Notes: generated by a model not told the origin, from the sequence alone. A DNA stretch of 62,006 nt from Phycisphaerales bacterium (GCA_020353195.1 CP070691.1:2649354-2711359), one strand, 5' to 3'; shown: positions 17,880 through 27,574, numbered from the stretch's first letter. A program made the numbers and translations.

Positions 17880-18662
17880 GTGAGCTGGACACTGGCCATC
17901 ACGGGTAAGGGCGGCGTGGGCAAGACCACCTTAGCTGCCCTTGCGGTCCGCTGGCTGACTGAAAACGGCCGGGGGCCGGTATTGGCGGTCGATGCCGACC
18001 CCAACACGTGCCTTGATGTGTTGCTCGGCGTGCGGGTCACATCGGCGGTCGGCTCGGTCCGCGAGGAGGCGCGGCAGATTGTCCAGGCGCACGCCACGTC
18101 CACCGGCGGAATGGGCAAGCAGCACCTGCTCGAGATGAAGATCGAGCAGAGCCTGATCGAGACCGACCGTTTCGATCTGATCGCGATGGGGCGCCCGGAG
18201 GGACCGGGGTGTTACTGCTATGCCAACAACGTTCTCAGTGCCGCGCTCCGCAAGTTGGCGGACGCCTACCCGGCCGTAGTGATCGACAACGAAGCCGGGT
18301 TGGAGAATCTGAGTCGCCGCATTGTGCAGCGTGTCGATCACCTGCTCTTCGTGGCCGACCCCTCCGCTCGGGGCCTCGCCACAGCGCGGCGTCTGTACGA
18401 CTTGGCCGTGGAGATGCATATCGAGGCCGGCGTGCTGGGCGTCGTGATCAACCGGGCCCGCGACGACCAGTGCCTCCATCGTGCCCGTGGGTTTTTCGAC
18501 GGTACACCGGTTGAAGTCTTCGGCTCCGTTCCGGACGATCCTGAGTTCGGCAGTCGCGACGCCGGGGGTGAGCCGATCTGGACGTTGCCGCGCGAGAGCC
18601 CCGTCTTCAAGGCGGCCGAGGAGATTTTTAGGGCGCCGAACCCAGTAGTCGGCACCCGGTGA
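17880..18662 (+). CDS. cooC: CooC-type nickel-insertion ATPase (second copy, AcsF-like)
   Basis: The product has 260 residues and starts with GTG directly after the stop of the preceding gene. The Walker A motif TGKGGVGKTT is at residues 8-17, the switch region VDADPNTCLD follows, and the nickel-binding C-x-C motif is C111-Y-C113 within GPGCYCYANN. IDNEAGLENLSRR is the typical CooC Walker B-like stretch, closer to the CODH/ACS-linked CooC/AcsF branch than the copy at 14594. It precedes cooS by 22 bp. The likely role is ATP-dependent nickel delivery to the CODH C-cluster or the ACS A-cluster. With two paralogues, one may serve each cluster; this is inference. Confidence 0.93.
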   Translation: MSWTLAITGKGGVGKTTLAALAVRWLTENGRGPVLAVDADPNTCLDVLLGVRVTSAVGSVREEARQIVQAHATSTGGMGKQHLLEMKIEQSLIETDRFDLIAMGRPEGPGCYCYANNVLSAALRKLADAYPAVVIDNEAGLENLSRRIVQRVDHLLFVADPSARGLATARRLYDLAVEMHIEAGVLGVVINRARDDQCLHRARGFFDGTPVEVFGSVPDDPEFGSRDAGGEPIWTLPRESPVFKAAEEIFRAPNPVVGTR

Positions 18663-18684
18663 TGACGATGGCGTTGAAGGGACG

Positions 18685-20631
18685 ATGGCCAAGATCAGAC
18701 GACCTGACGAAAAAGCCACGGACGCGGCAAGCGTGTCGATGCTCGAGAAGGCGGCTGCCGACGGCGTGACCGACGCCTTTGCCCGCGCCGACGCACAGGG
18801 CCGTGGTTGCGGTTTCGGAACCGATGGCGTCTGCTGTCGCCTCTGTCACATGGGACCGTGCCGGATTGCGCCCAGGTCGCCGCTCGGTATCTGCGGGGCC
18901 GGTGCCGACACGATAGCCGCGCGGAATCTCCTGCGCGAGGTCACGGCCGGAGCTGCGGCGCACAGCGACCACGGACGCGGCCTCGTCTTGCTCCTGAAAG
19001 CGGTGGCGGAAGGTCGCGGCGGCGATTACCAGATCAAGGACGACCATCGACTGCGCACGGCGGCCTCGGAGTGGGGTGTCGCTATCGACGGATTGCCGTC
19101 GAACGAAATCGCTACGAAGCTGGTTGCCGTTTTTCAGAAGGAGTTTTCGTTACAGGAAGGCAAGCTGAGAACCCTCGCGTTGGCGCCGGTCCCGCGTCAG
19201 GGCGTGTGGGATCGCCTGGGAATCGCGCCGCGCGGGATCGATTCCTCCATTGTCGAAGCCCTGCACCGCACACACATGGGCGTGGACCACGATTATCGCA
19301 ACCTGGTACACGGCGCGCTGAAGACCGCGCTGGCTGACGGCTGGGGTGGTTCCATGATCGCGACCACTGCGAGCGACATTTTGTTCGGCACACCGGAGCC
19401 GGTGCGCGGCTGCGCCAACCTCGGTGTTCTGGATGAGCGTAGCGTGAACGTGCTGGTCCACGGGCACGAGCCCGCCCTGACCGAGATTCTCGTGGCCGCC
19501 TCGCGTGATCCGGAGCTCGTCGCCGAGGCCAAGGCGGTCGGGGCCGCGGGCATCAACCTCGCCGGAATCTGCTGCACGGCGAACGAAGTGCTGATGCGGC
19601 ACGGGGTCCCCGTGGCGGGCAACTTCCTGCAGCAGGAGCTGGCGATCGTCACCGGGGCGGTCGAGCTGATGATCACGGATGTGCAGTGCTGCATGGCGTC
19701 GTTGCCCTCGGTGGCCCGCTGCTACCACACCAAAGTCTTGACCACGAGTCCGATTGCTCGGAGCATCGAGGCCGAACCGCTGGAATTCGACACATCCAAC
19801 GCTCTGGATTGTGCAAAGACGATTCTGCGCAAAGCGGTCGCGAACTTCCCCAACCGCGACCCCGGTAAAGTGGCGATCCCGGACGTCAAGAACCCGCTGG
19901 TCGCGGGCTTCAGCAACCAGACGATCTTCAACATGCTGGGCGGTGCGTTTCGCCGCAGCTTTCGCCCACTCAACGACGCGGTCATCACAGGCCGGGTGCG
20001 CGGCTTGGCGGGTATCGTCGGCTGCACGAACGCGCGTGGCCGTATCGACGACTATATCGTCACGCTGACGAAGGAACTGATCCGGCGGAACATCCTCGTT
20101 CTGCAGACCGGCTGTGCCGCGGTCGCCTGCGGCAAGCAGGGGCTTCTGACACCGGAAGCGGCGCTTGAAATGGCTGGTCCCAGTCTGCGTGAAGTGTGCG
20201 AGGCGGTCGGCATTCCACCCGTGTTGCACATGGGCTCGTGCGTGGACAACTCGCGTATCCTGATGGCAGCCACCTATGTGGTCCAAGAAGGTGGGCTCGG
20301 AAATGACTTGTCTCAGTTGCCGGCGATCGGCGCGGCCCCGGAGTGGATGAGCGAGAAGGCCGTCGCCATTGCGCACTACTTCGTTGCTTCCGGTATCGAC
20401 GTCGTGCTGGGCCGCCCGTTCCATACGACCGGCTCGCCGGGGTTGACAGGTTATCTCTGCGGCGGACTGCAAGACGTGGTCGGTGCGAAGTTCCACTACA
20501 TCCCGGACGTGAATGAGGCCGTGGAAACGATCTGCACACATATAGAGAACAAACGCGACGCGCTGGGTATCAACCGCAAGATGCAACGGAAGCTCTACGA
20601 CATGAAAGACCGGAGGGAGCTGGATGTCTAG
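18685..20631 (+). CDS. cooS: Ni-Fe carbon monoxide dehydrogenase catalytic subunit
   Basis: The enzyme has 648 residues, the normal length for bacterial CooS/AcsA, and interconverts CO2 and CO in the cytoplasm. D- and B-cluster cysteines are seen at C42, C50, C51, C54, C59 and C70. C-cluster ligands are H261 (VHGHEP), C296/C297 (GICCTANE), C335/C336 (VQCCMAS), C447 (GCTNARG), C477 (TGCAAVACGK) and C519 (GSCVDNSR). The proton-relay region THMGVDHDY is present. The start follows GAAGGGACG. Its stop overlaps the ATG of the acsB-acsD gene by 8 bp, so the two are probably translated together. That coupling marks it as the CODH of the ACS complex rather than a stand-alone CO oxidase; no cooF or hydrogenase genes are nearby. 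Confidence 0.97.
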   Translation: MAKIRRPDEKATDAASVSMLEKAAADGVTDAFARADAQGRGCGFGTDGVCCRLCHMGPCRIAPRSPLGICGAGADTIAARNLLREVTAGAAAHSDHGRGLVLLLKAVAEGRGGDYQIKDDHRLRTAASEWGVAIDGLPSNEIATKLVAVFQKEFSLQEGKLRTLALAPVPRQGVWDRLGIAPRGIDSSIVEALHRTHMGVDHDYRNLVHGALKTALADGWGGSMIATTASDILFGTPEPVRGCANLGVLDERSVNVLVHGHEPALTEILVAASRDPELVAEAKAVGAAGINLAGICCTANEVLMRHGVPVAGNFLQQELAIVTGAVELMITDVQCCMASLPSVARCYHTKVLTTSPIARSIEAEPLEFDTSNALDCAKTILRKAVANFPNRDPGKVAIPDVKNPLVAGFSNQTIFNMLGGAFRRSFRPLNDAVITGRVRGLAGIVGCTNARGRIDDYIVTLTKELIRRNILVLQTGCAAVACGKQGLLTPEAALEMAGPSLREVCEAVGIPPVLHMGSCVDNSRILMAATYVVQEGGLGNDLSQLPAIGAAPEWMSEKAVAIAHYFVASGIDVVLGRPFHTTGSPGLTGYLCGGLQDVVGAKFHYIPDVNEAVETICTHIENKRDALGINRKMQRKLYDMKDRRELDV

Positions 20632-23600
20632 GGCGATTTGCAGCGACGCCATCGTGGGTGCCCGAGAAGTCGTGGCACGGGCCAAGGCGCTGCTCGCCAG
20701 CGCGATCCGCGCCAAGGGGGCTGATCAGCCAGTAGCCTTCCCCGGTACTGCCTACTTCCTTCCGGTGATCTACTCGATGACCGGAGAGAAGGTGGCGACG
20801 CTGGCAGATCTGGAGCTGGTGCTGGCGCGCTGTGAGCAGCTTCTGCCCGAGAAGCCCAGCGACGCGCTCTGGCTGCCTTACCTGGGCGACGCCCTTGACG
20901 CCGGCATGGCGACGCTCTTCGCGTTCGAGACGATCGAAGCATGCAAGACGATCATGGGCCCGCCGCCGGTCAACGGAATCTGGCTGGGCGCGGCGGACGA
21001 TGTGATCATGCGTGAGCGCGGCATCGAGTTCGTCGACGGCACGGCACCCGGATTCGCCGCCGTGGTCGGGGCCGCGCCGGACGCGGCGACGGCCGTGCGC
21101 ATCGCCACGCAGTTGCAGGAGAAGAATCTCTACGTCTTCATGTCCGGCCACGTGAACGGCACGACCTTCGCGGAGCAGCTTCATTCCGAGGGCGTGCAAC
21201 TCGGCTGGGAGACGCGGCTGGTGCCGTTCGGACGAGACGTGTCGGCCACGATCTATTCGTTGGGGTTTGCCAACCGGGCGGCCCTCTCGTTTGGTGGTGT
21301 CGCACCCGGCGATTTCGAGCGCAACCTGCGTTACAACAAGAACCGCATCTTCGCGTTCGTGCTTGCTCTGGGAGAAGTTGATCAGGAGAAGTACGCCGCT
21401 GCCGCCGGAGCGATCAACTACGGCTTCCCGACTATTGCCGACACCGATATTCCCGAGATCCTCCCCACGGGCGTGTGCACGTACGAGCACGTGGTGAGCA
21501 ACGTGCCCCACGACGTGATCGTGGAGCGTGCTCTGGAGGTGCGCGGCTGCAAGGTCAAGGTGGCCAAGGTGCCGATTCCCGTCCCCTACGGCCCGGCGTT
21601 CGAAGGCGAGCGTATCCGCAAGAATGAAGCGCGAGCCGAATTCGGTGGCAACGTCACCACCGCCTTTGAGTTCGTGTGCATGAGGGAGATGGACGAGATC
21701 GAAGACGGGCGGATCGACGTGATCGGACGCGACGTCGACGAGATCGAAGAAGGGGGAACCTTGCCGCTGGCGATCTGGGTCGAGGTTGCCGGGCGCAAGA
21801 TGCAGCCTGATTTCGAGCCGATTCTCGAACGTCAGATCCACCACCTGCTCAACGGGGCGGAGGGTGTCTGGCACATGGGCCAACGCGACATCGTCTGGAC
21901 CCGCATCAGCAAGAAGGGCTTCGACCGGGGGTTGCGTCTGCGGCATTACGGTGAGATCCTGCACGCCAAGCTGCTCTATGACTATCCCGCCATCGTCGAC
22001 AAAGTGCAGATCACGCTCATTACGGACGCGGACGAGGTCGAGCGGCGCATCGCTACTGCGCGGAAGGTGTATGTGGAGCGCAATCGGCGGTTGGAATCCA
22101 TGGCCGACGAATCGGTCGACGTGTTTTACAGCTGTCTGCTCTGCCAGTCCTTCGCGCCCAACCACGTTTGCATGATTACGCCGGAACGCCTCGGCCTGTG
22201 CGGCGCGTACAACTGGCTCGACGGCAAGGCAGCCCACGAGATCGACGAGACCGGACCCAATCAGCCGGTGGCCAAGGGCCACTGCGTCGATCCGGTGCGC
22301 GGCATCTGGGAAGGTGTCAACGAGTACGTCCACATACACTCGCACGGTACGGTCTCTTGCTACACCGCGTACAGCCTCATGGATCGGCCGATGACCTCGT
22401 GCGGCTGCTTCGAGGCGATCGTCGCGTACGTACCCGAATGCAACGGCGTCATCATCGTGAACCGCGAGTTCACGGGTGAGACGCCGGTCGGCATGACGTT
22501 CAGCACGCTGGCCGGCTCGGTCGGCGGCGGTGTGCAGACGCCCGGCTTCATGGGTGTCGGCAAGGCCTTCCTGTCGAGCCGGAAGTTCCTGGCTGCCGAC
22601 GGCGGGTTTCCACGTGTGGTCTGGATGACACGAGAGCTCAAGGATGCGGTCGGTGAGGATCTGGCCAAACGAGCAGCCGAGTCCGGTCACGCCGATCTTC
22701 TGGACAAGATCGCAGACGAAACGGTCGCCATCGAACCGGACGCGATCCGTGCGCACATGAAGAAGGTGGGGCATCCCGCTCTCGATATGCCCGACATGGC
22801 GGCGCTGTGGGCCGCGGCAGCCCACGGCGTAGATCCCCGGCCGCCGGATTCAAAGCCACCTGATCGAACCGAAGTGCCCGCCCCGGTTGGCGCCGAAGGG
22901 GAAGCCGATCCGGATCCTGCGATTTCGCCGGCGATGCATATTGACAAGGAGACCCTGCTGGAGGAACTCAAGGCCGAGCTCAAAGAGCAGATCACGCAGG
23001 AAATCGTGGCAGAGCTTATGGCGACGCTGCAGGACAAATTCCTCGGTGAAAGGAAGATCATTAGCCAGGTGGCGGCCGAGAGGACGTCGTCCGAGAACAT
23101 CAGGCCACACGTTGACAAGCCGGCTGCACCCGCGCGCTGCGCGGCCGAGAAGCTCGCCGACATCACCGCCTTTGACGTTCCCAAGGAGAAACTGACCGAG
23201 ACCATCCAACTCGTGGCGCTCGGCGCCACCGGGGCACGCGGCGGTACCCGGGGACGCGTGATCACGGTTGGTGGACAGAACTGCCTGCCGTTCCACTACT
23301 TCGAGGGCAGCGTACCGCACCCGCCCGTGCTCGCCCTAGAGGTTTTCGACAAGGTCAGCGACAGATGCTCGCCGGTGTTGCGAGAACTGTGGGGCGATCT
23401 GCTCCAACAACCGTCGGAAATGGCGCGTAAGGCGGTCGACGAGTATGGCGCCGACTTGATCTCTGTGCGCCTCGAAGGCACGCACCCTGAGAAGGGCAAT
23501 CGGACCCTGGACGAATCACTGGCACTCGTCAGAGACGTCCTTGCGGCCGTTGACGTGCCGCTCATCATCACGGCCCACAACCATTACGAGTCGGCCAACG

Positions 23601-24139
23601 AAGTCCTGAAAAAGGTGGCGGCCGGCTGTGCAGGCGAGCGGCTGCTGCTCAACTGGGTCGAGGCCGACAACTATCGTACAATCGCCGGCGCGGCGCTGGC
23701 CTACGATCATTGCCTGGTTGCCCAATCACCGATCGATGTGAACCTGGCCAAGCAGCTTAACATTCTGCTGGCTAACATGGACCTGCCGCGCGAGCGGATC
23801 GTGATGGACCCGCTGGCCGGCGCCCTGGGCTACGGGCTGGAATACACGTACTCCGTGATGGAGCGGATTCGCCTGACCGGACTCACCGGCGACCGGGCCT
23901 TGACGTTCCCGATGCTGGTGCACGTCGGGCAGGAAGCCTGGAAAGTCAAGGAAGCCCATGCGCCGTCGAGCGCCTTTCCCGAGTGGGGCGACCTGACCCG
24001 CCGTGCCGTAGCGTGGGAAGTCCAGACGGCTATGCCGCTGGTGCTGGCCGGGGCGGACATCGTGATCCTTCACCATCCGTTGTCCTTGAGCGCGATTCGG
24101 CGCAACGTGACGCGATTGGCGATGTACTGCTCGACATGA
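20624..24139 (+). CDS. acsB-acsD: Fusion of acetyl-CoA synthase (AcsB) and corrinoid iron-sulfur protein small subunit (AcsD)
   Basis: This is one uninterrupted frame of 1171 codons. Residues 1 to about 730 are a complete bacterial acetyl-CoA synthase. A-cluster ligands are present at C504, C507 (YSCLLC), the two following cysteines (NHVC, GLCGAYNW) and the C593-G594-C595 motif, close to the Moorella numbering. Residues about 731-770 are a Pro/Asp/Glu-rich linker and 771-815 a charged, helix-forming stretch. From about residue 855 to the end the protein follows the small CFeSP subunit AcsD/CdhD (ALGATGARGGTRG, LPFHYFEG, DPLAGALGYGLEYTYS, MERIRLTGL), a TIM barrel that helps bind the corrinoid and dock the methyltransferase. 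In the well-studied systems these are separate polypeptides. The product would carry methyl donor and condensation site on one chain. Confidence 0.95.
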   Translation: MSRAICSDAIVGAREVVARAKALLASAIRAKGADQPVAFPGTAYFLPVIYSMTGEKVATLADLELVLARCEQLLPEKPSDALWLPYLGDALDAGMATLFAFETIEACKTIMGPPPVNGIWLGAADDVIMRERGIEFVDGTAPGFAAVVGAAPDAATAVRIATQLQEKNLYVFMSGHVNGTTFAEQLHSEGVQLGWETRLVPFGRDVSATIYSLGFANRAALSFGGVAPGDFERNLRYNKNRIFAFVLALGEVDQEKYAAAAGAINYGFPTIADTDIPEILPTGVCTYEHVVSNVPHDVIVERALEVRGCKVKVAKVPIPVPYGPAFEGERIRKNEARAEFGGNVTTAFEFVCMREMDEIEDGRIDVIGRDVDEIEEGGTLPLAIWVEVAGRKMQPDFEPILERQIHHLLNGAEGVWHMGQRDIVWTRISKKGFDRGLRLRHYGEILHAKLLYDYPAIVDKVQITLITDADEVERRIATARKVYVERNRRLESMADESVDVFYSCLLCQSFAPNHVCMITPERLGLCGAYNWLDGKAAHEIDETGPNQPVAKGHCVDPVRGIWEGVNEYVHIHSHGTVSCYTAYSLMDRPMTSCGCFEAIVAYVPECNGVIIVNREFTGETPVGMTFSTLAGSVGGGVQTPGFMGVGKAFLSSRKFLAADGGFPRVVWMTRELKDAVGEDLAKRAAESGHADLLDKIADETVAIEPDAIRAHMKKVGHPALDMPDMAALWAAAAHGVDPRPPDSKPPDRTEVPAPVGAEGEADPDPAISPAMHIDKETLLEELKAELKEQITQEIVAELMATLQDKFLGERKIISQVAAERTSSENIRPHVDKPAAPARCAAEKLADITAFDVPKEKLTETIQLVALGATGARGGTRGRVITVGGQNCLPFHYFEGSVPHPPVLALEVFDKVSDRCSPVLRELWGDLLQQPSEMARKAVDEYGADLISVRLEGTHPEKGNRTLDESLALVRDVLAAVDVPLIITAHNHYESANEVLKKVAAGCAGERLLLNWVEADNYRTIAGAALAYDHCLVAQSPIDVNLAKQLNILLANMDLPRERIVMDPLAGALGYGLEYTYSVMERIRLTGLTGDRALTFPMLVHVGQEAWKVKEAHAPSSAFPEWGDLTRRAVAWEVQTAMPLVLAGADIVILHHPLSLSAIRRNVTRLAMYCST

Positions 24140-24193
24140 TGTGGCGGCCCGCGTGGGACGGGCGGCTCGCCGGTGAGGAAGGGTGTTCAGCAC

Positions 24194-25537
24194 ATGGCTC
24201 TGACCGGACTGCAGATACAGAAATGGCTGCCCAAGACCAACTGCAAGGAATGCGGTTGCAGCACCTGCCTGGCATTCGCCATGAAGCTTGCCGCTAGGAA
24301 GGCCGAGTTGGCCGAGTGCCCCTATGTTTCCGATGAGGCGCGGGAGGTCCTCGGGGCCGCCGCCGAGCCACCGATCCGGACTGTTACCGTTGGCGAGGGC
24401 GAGCCAGCGTTCAAAGCCGGTGGTGAGACCGTCGTCTTCCGCCACGAAAAGACCTTCGTGAACCAGACGGGCCTGGGTCTGGCGGTTGATGATACGCTGG
24501 AAGACCGAGAGCTCGCCCGGCGAGTCGCGGCGCTGCGTGACTACCGGCTGGAGCGTGTCGGCGAGGTGCTGTTGCCGGATGCGGTTAGCGTCGCGTTCAA
24601 GAGCGGCTCACCAGAGCGCTTCAGTGCGGCATTGGAGAGAGTCTCCGGGTCGTGGGATCGCGCAATCGCCGTGCGCAGCGACGATGCTACCATCCTGAGC
24701 ACCGCGGCAGAGAGGCTCCGTGGGCGGCGGCCGCTTTTGGCTTCGGCTACGTCCGCGACAGTCGCAGACCTGGTTGAGGTGGCCAAGAAGACGGGAGCAG
24801 CCCTGGCCGTGGCCTCTGAGAAGTTTGACGACCTCGTCGCACTGGTCGGGACATGCCGCGGCGACGGTTTCCGGGATGTCTTCCTTGAGTTGCGCGCCGA
24901 CAGCCTGTGCGAGCATTACCAGAACAACACGGTCATTCGCCGCGCCGCGCTCAAGGCCGGCCTCAAGGACCTTGGCTATCCGATCCTCACGTACATCGAC
25001 ACCGGTGATCCCCTCGACGACGCGGTCGCGGCCGGGATCGAGATCACCAAGTACGGCAGCCTGGCATTCCTCCCGACGTTCGACCCGGCCGACTTTACGC
25101 CGCTCTTGGCGCTACGGCAGAACATCTTCACCGACCCGCAGAAGCCCATTCAGGTCGACCCGCAGGTCTACCCTGTCGGGGAACCCGACGAGAACAGCCC
25201 GGTCTTTGTCACGACAAACTTCTCGCTGACGTACTTCATTGTCTCGGGTGAGATCGAGAACGCCGGCATCTCGGCTTGGTTGCTCGTCCCGGAATGTGAG
25301 GGGCTCAGCGTGCTGACGGCGTGGGCGGCCGGTAAGTTCGGTGGCGACAAGATCGGGGCGTTCGTGAAGGAGTGCGCACTTGAAGATCGGATCAGTTGTC
25401 GGACGATCGTCATCCCGGGTTACGTGGCCCAGATCTCCGGCGAACTGGAGGATGCGCTGCCCGGCTGGGAGGTTGTCGTTGGCCCCCAAGAGGCCGGCGA
25501 TATCGAGAGTTTTGTCAAAAACGTCCTGACCCGTTAG
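24194..25537 (+). CDS. acsC: Corrinoid iron-sulfur protein large subunit (AcsC/CdhE)
   Basis: The protein has 447 residues, the usual length. The N-terminal 50 residues bind the low-potential [4Fe-4S] cluster through C17, C20, C25 and C42 (TNCKECGCSTC ... AECPY). The rest holds a TIM barrel and the C-terminal corrinoid-binding Rossmann-like domain (VFVTTNFSLTYFIVSGEIE, AWLLVPECEGLSVL, RTIVIPGYVAQISGELE). The ATG at 24194 is preferred to a GTG at 24173 because GAGGAAGGG lies about ten bases before it. It follows the acsB-acsD fusion by 54 bp. Its partner subunit exists only as the C-terminal part of that fusion, so the CFeSP heterodimer must form with an AcsB-tethered subunit. Confidence 0.95.
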   Translation: MALTGLQIQKWLPKTNCKECGCSTCLAFAMKLAARKAELAECPYVSDEAREVLGAAAEPPIRTVTVGEGEPAFKAGGETVVFRHEKTFVNQTGLGLAVDDTLEDRELARRVAALRDYRLERVGEVLLPDAVSVAFKSGSPERFSAALERVSGSWDRAIAVRSDDATILSTAAERLRGRRPLLASATSATVADLVEVAKKTGAALAVASEKFDDLVALVGTCRGDGFRDVFLELRADSLCEHYQNNTVIRRAALKAGLKDLGYPILTYIDTGDPLDDAVAAGIEITKYGSLAFLPTFDPADFTPLLALRQNIFTDPQKPIQVDPQVYPVGEPDENSPVFVTTNFSLTYFIVSGEIENAGISAWLLVPECEGLSVLTAWAAGKFGGDKIGAFVKECALEDRISCRTIVIPGYVAQISGELEDALPGWEVVVGPQEAGDIESFVKNVLTR

Positions 25538-25612
25538 CGGCCGGTGCCTCGCCAGCCGTGGCGTCGGCCCGCAGCAGCGGCTGCCCAGCGCAGGATGTGA
25601 TGTAGAGCGGCA

Positions 25613-27574
25613 ATGCCCCTGATCACGTTTCAACCCGGCCTCCGCACTGCTAGGGTCGCCCGGGGAACCTCACTCCTGGACGCCGCAACGCATGCAGGCG
25701 TGACGATCCGGGCTCCCTGCGGCGGCGAGGGCACGTGCGGAGAGTGCCGAGCGCGCGTCGAGTCCGGCGCCGTTGAACAGGTCGCGCGCGGCTGCCTCTC
25801 GCAGGAGGAAACGGCCGATGGGTGGATCCTGGCGTGTAGCAGCCGCATCGCCGGGGACGTGACGGTACGCGTGACCGAGGAAGAGACCGCCACACCGGCA
25901 CAGATCGTCAGCGGGGCGGCCGAGCAACGACCGGATGGAACAGCGGGGTCCTTCACTGGACGCATTCCTGGGAGAGAGGGCACGCCTCCGACCACCAAGC
26001 ACTGTTTGCAGGTGGAGCCCGGCTCTCTCGAAAGCCCCTTCAGCGATTTCGAGCGGCTCACGCGTGCGGTCGAGAGAAGCATCGGTATCAAGCGTGTCGC
26101 CACTGGTCTGCACGTCCTGCGCGAGCTGGCTGCCGTGCTGCGGGCGCGAGACGGTCGGATCACGGTCACGATCGACAGCAGCGATGAGATCACACCCGCT
26201 GAGATCGTCCGCATAGAGCCGGGCGATGCGACGAATCAGCAGGTTGGCCTGGCGATCGACGTCGGCACCACCACCTGCGCGGTTAGCCTGGTTGATGTGG
26301 CACGTCGTCGCGTGTTCGGCACGGCCGCCAACTACAATGGCCAGCTCGCGCGGGGCGCGGACATCATCAGCCGTATCAACTATGCCAGAACGTCGGAACG
26401 GATCGATGAGCTGCGCAGCCTGGTCCTGCATACCCTTAACGGCTTGATCGATCAACTGTGTGTCGCGCAGGAGGTCGTGCCGGAACAGATTGACAGCGCT
26501 GTCATCGCGGGCAACACGACAATGATGCACCTGCTGCTCGGTCTGCCACCTGAGCACATCCGCCTTGAGCCCTACACACCGACCGTGAATCGCCCGCCGC
26601 GCTTGCGCGGTGGTACGGTAGGACTGGCGATGAACCCGGAGGCGTACGTGCGCTTGGTGCCTGGCGTGGGTAGCTACGTCGGCGGCGACATCACCGCTGG
26701 CCTTCTCCAGACCGCGCTCCCCGACGAAGGCGATCAGATCCGCTTCTTTCTCGACATCGGCACCAACGGTGAGGTTGTGGTCGGCAACGGCGAATGGTTG
26801 ATGGCCTGCGCCGCGTCCGCCGGTCCAGCCTTCGAGGGCGGCGGCGTCAGTTGCGGGATGCGCGCCGGGACGGGAGCCATTGAGCGCGTCCGCGTTGACC
26901 CCGATTCCGGACGGGCCGACATAACAGTGATCGGCGGCGGCCGCCCGCGGGGTATCTGCGGTTCGGGGATGATCGATCTGCTGGCCGAGCTGTGGGCTGC
27001 TGATTTGCTCGATCCGTCTGGCAAGCTCCAATCGTCGTGCAGCAACGGTCGGATCAGACCGGCAAAGGGCAGCCACCGCAACTTGGCTTACACCGTTGTC
27101 TCTTCCGCCGACACTGAGACGGGCAAAGCGATCGAGATCGATGAACGGGACATCCAGAACCTGCTCCGGACCAAAGCGGCCGTATACAGCGCCTGTGCGG
27201 TCATGCTCAATTCACTGGGCCTTGGCTTCGACTGCGTAGCGGAAGTCTACGTCGCTGGCGGCTTCGGACGGTTTCTGGACCTGGAGAAATCGATCGCGAT
27301 CGGCCTGCTACCGGATCTGCCGTTGGAGCGATTTACGTATCTTGGCAACTCCGCACTTGCCGGCGCCCGCGCGATGCTCTGTAACGCAAGCGCTTGGGAA
27401 GAAGCCGGACGACTCGCCGAGCGGATGACCTACCTGGAGCTGAACGTCGATCCGGCGTACATGAACGAGTACACCGCCGCCCTGTTCCTGCCCCACACCG
27501 ACCTCGACCGCTTTCCGACGGTCAAGGCCGGGCTGGCAGCCAGACGGAGCAATAGCGAAGGAACGCCGCCGTGA
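25613..27574 (+). CDS. acsV: Reductive activator of the corrinoid iron-sulfur protein (RACo, AcsV)
   Basis: The protein has 653 residues. An N-terminal [2Fe-2S] ferredoxin domain has C36, C42, C45 and a fourth cysteine near residue 75 (APCGGEGTCGEC ... ILACSSR). After a linker, the C-terminal two thirds are an ASKHA-fold ATPase of the DUF4445 type (LAIDVGTTTCAVSLVD, VIAGNTTMMHLLLG, FLDIGTNGEVVVGN, ICGSGMIDLLAELW, YVAGGFG). RACo uses ATP to reduce inactive Co(II) to Co(I) in CFeSP. It lies 75 bp after acsC and its stop overlaps the next gene's GTG by four bases. The length and domain order are normal. Confidence 0.93.
   Translation: MPLITFQPGLRTARVARGTSLLDAATHAGVTIRAPCGGEGTCGECRARVESGAVEQVARGCLSQEETADGWILACSSRIAGDVTVRVTEEETATPAQIVSGAAEQRPDGTAGSFTGRIPGREGTPPTTKHCLQVEPGSLESPFSDFERLTRAVERSIGIKRVATGLHVLRELAAVLRARDGRITVTIDSSDEITPAEIVRIEPGDATNQQVGLAIDVGTTTCAVSLVDVARRRVFGTAANYNGQLARGADIISRINYARTSERIDELRSLVLHTLNGLIDQLCVAQEVVPEQIDSAVIAGNTTMMHLLLGLPPEHIRLEPYTPTVNRPPRLRGGTVGLAMNPEAYVRLVPGVGSYVGGDITAGLLQTALPDEGDQIRFFLDIGTNGEVVVGNGEWLMACAASAGPAFEGGGVSCGMRAGTGAIERVRVDPDSGRADITVIGGGRPRGICGSGMIDLLAELWAADLLDPSGKLQSSCSNGRIRPAKGSHRNLAYTVVSSADTETGKAIEIDERDIQNLLRTKAAVYSACAVMLNSLGLGFDCVAEVYVAGGFGRFLDLEKSIAIGLLPDLPLERFTYLGNSALAGARAMLCNASAWEEAGRLAERMTYLELNVDPAYMNEYTAALFLPHTDLDRFPTVKAGLAARRSNSEGTPP

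Noticed and set aside
20570..22825. Long antisense frame (751 codons) over the acsB part
   Set aside because: Shadow of the conserved acetyl-CoA synthase sequence; no domains and His/Arg-rich composition.
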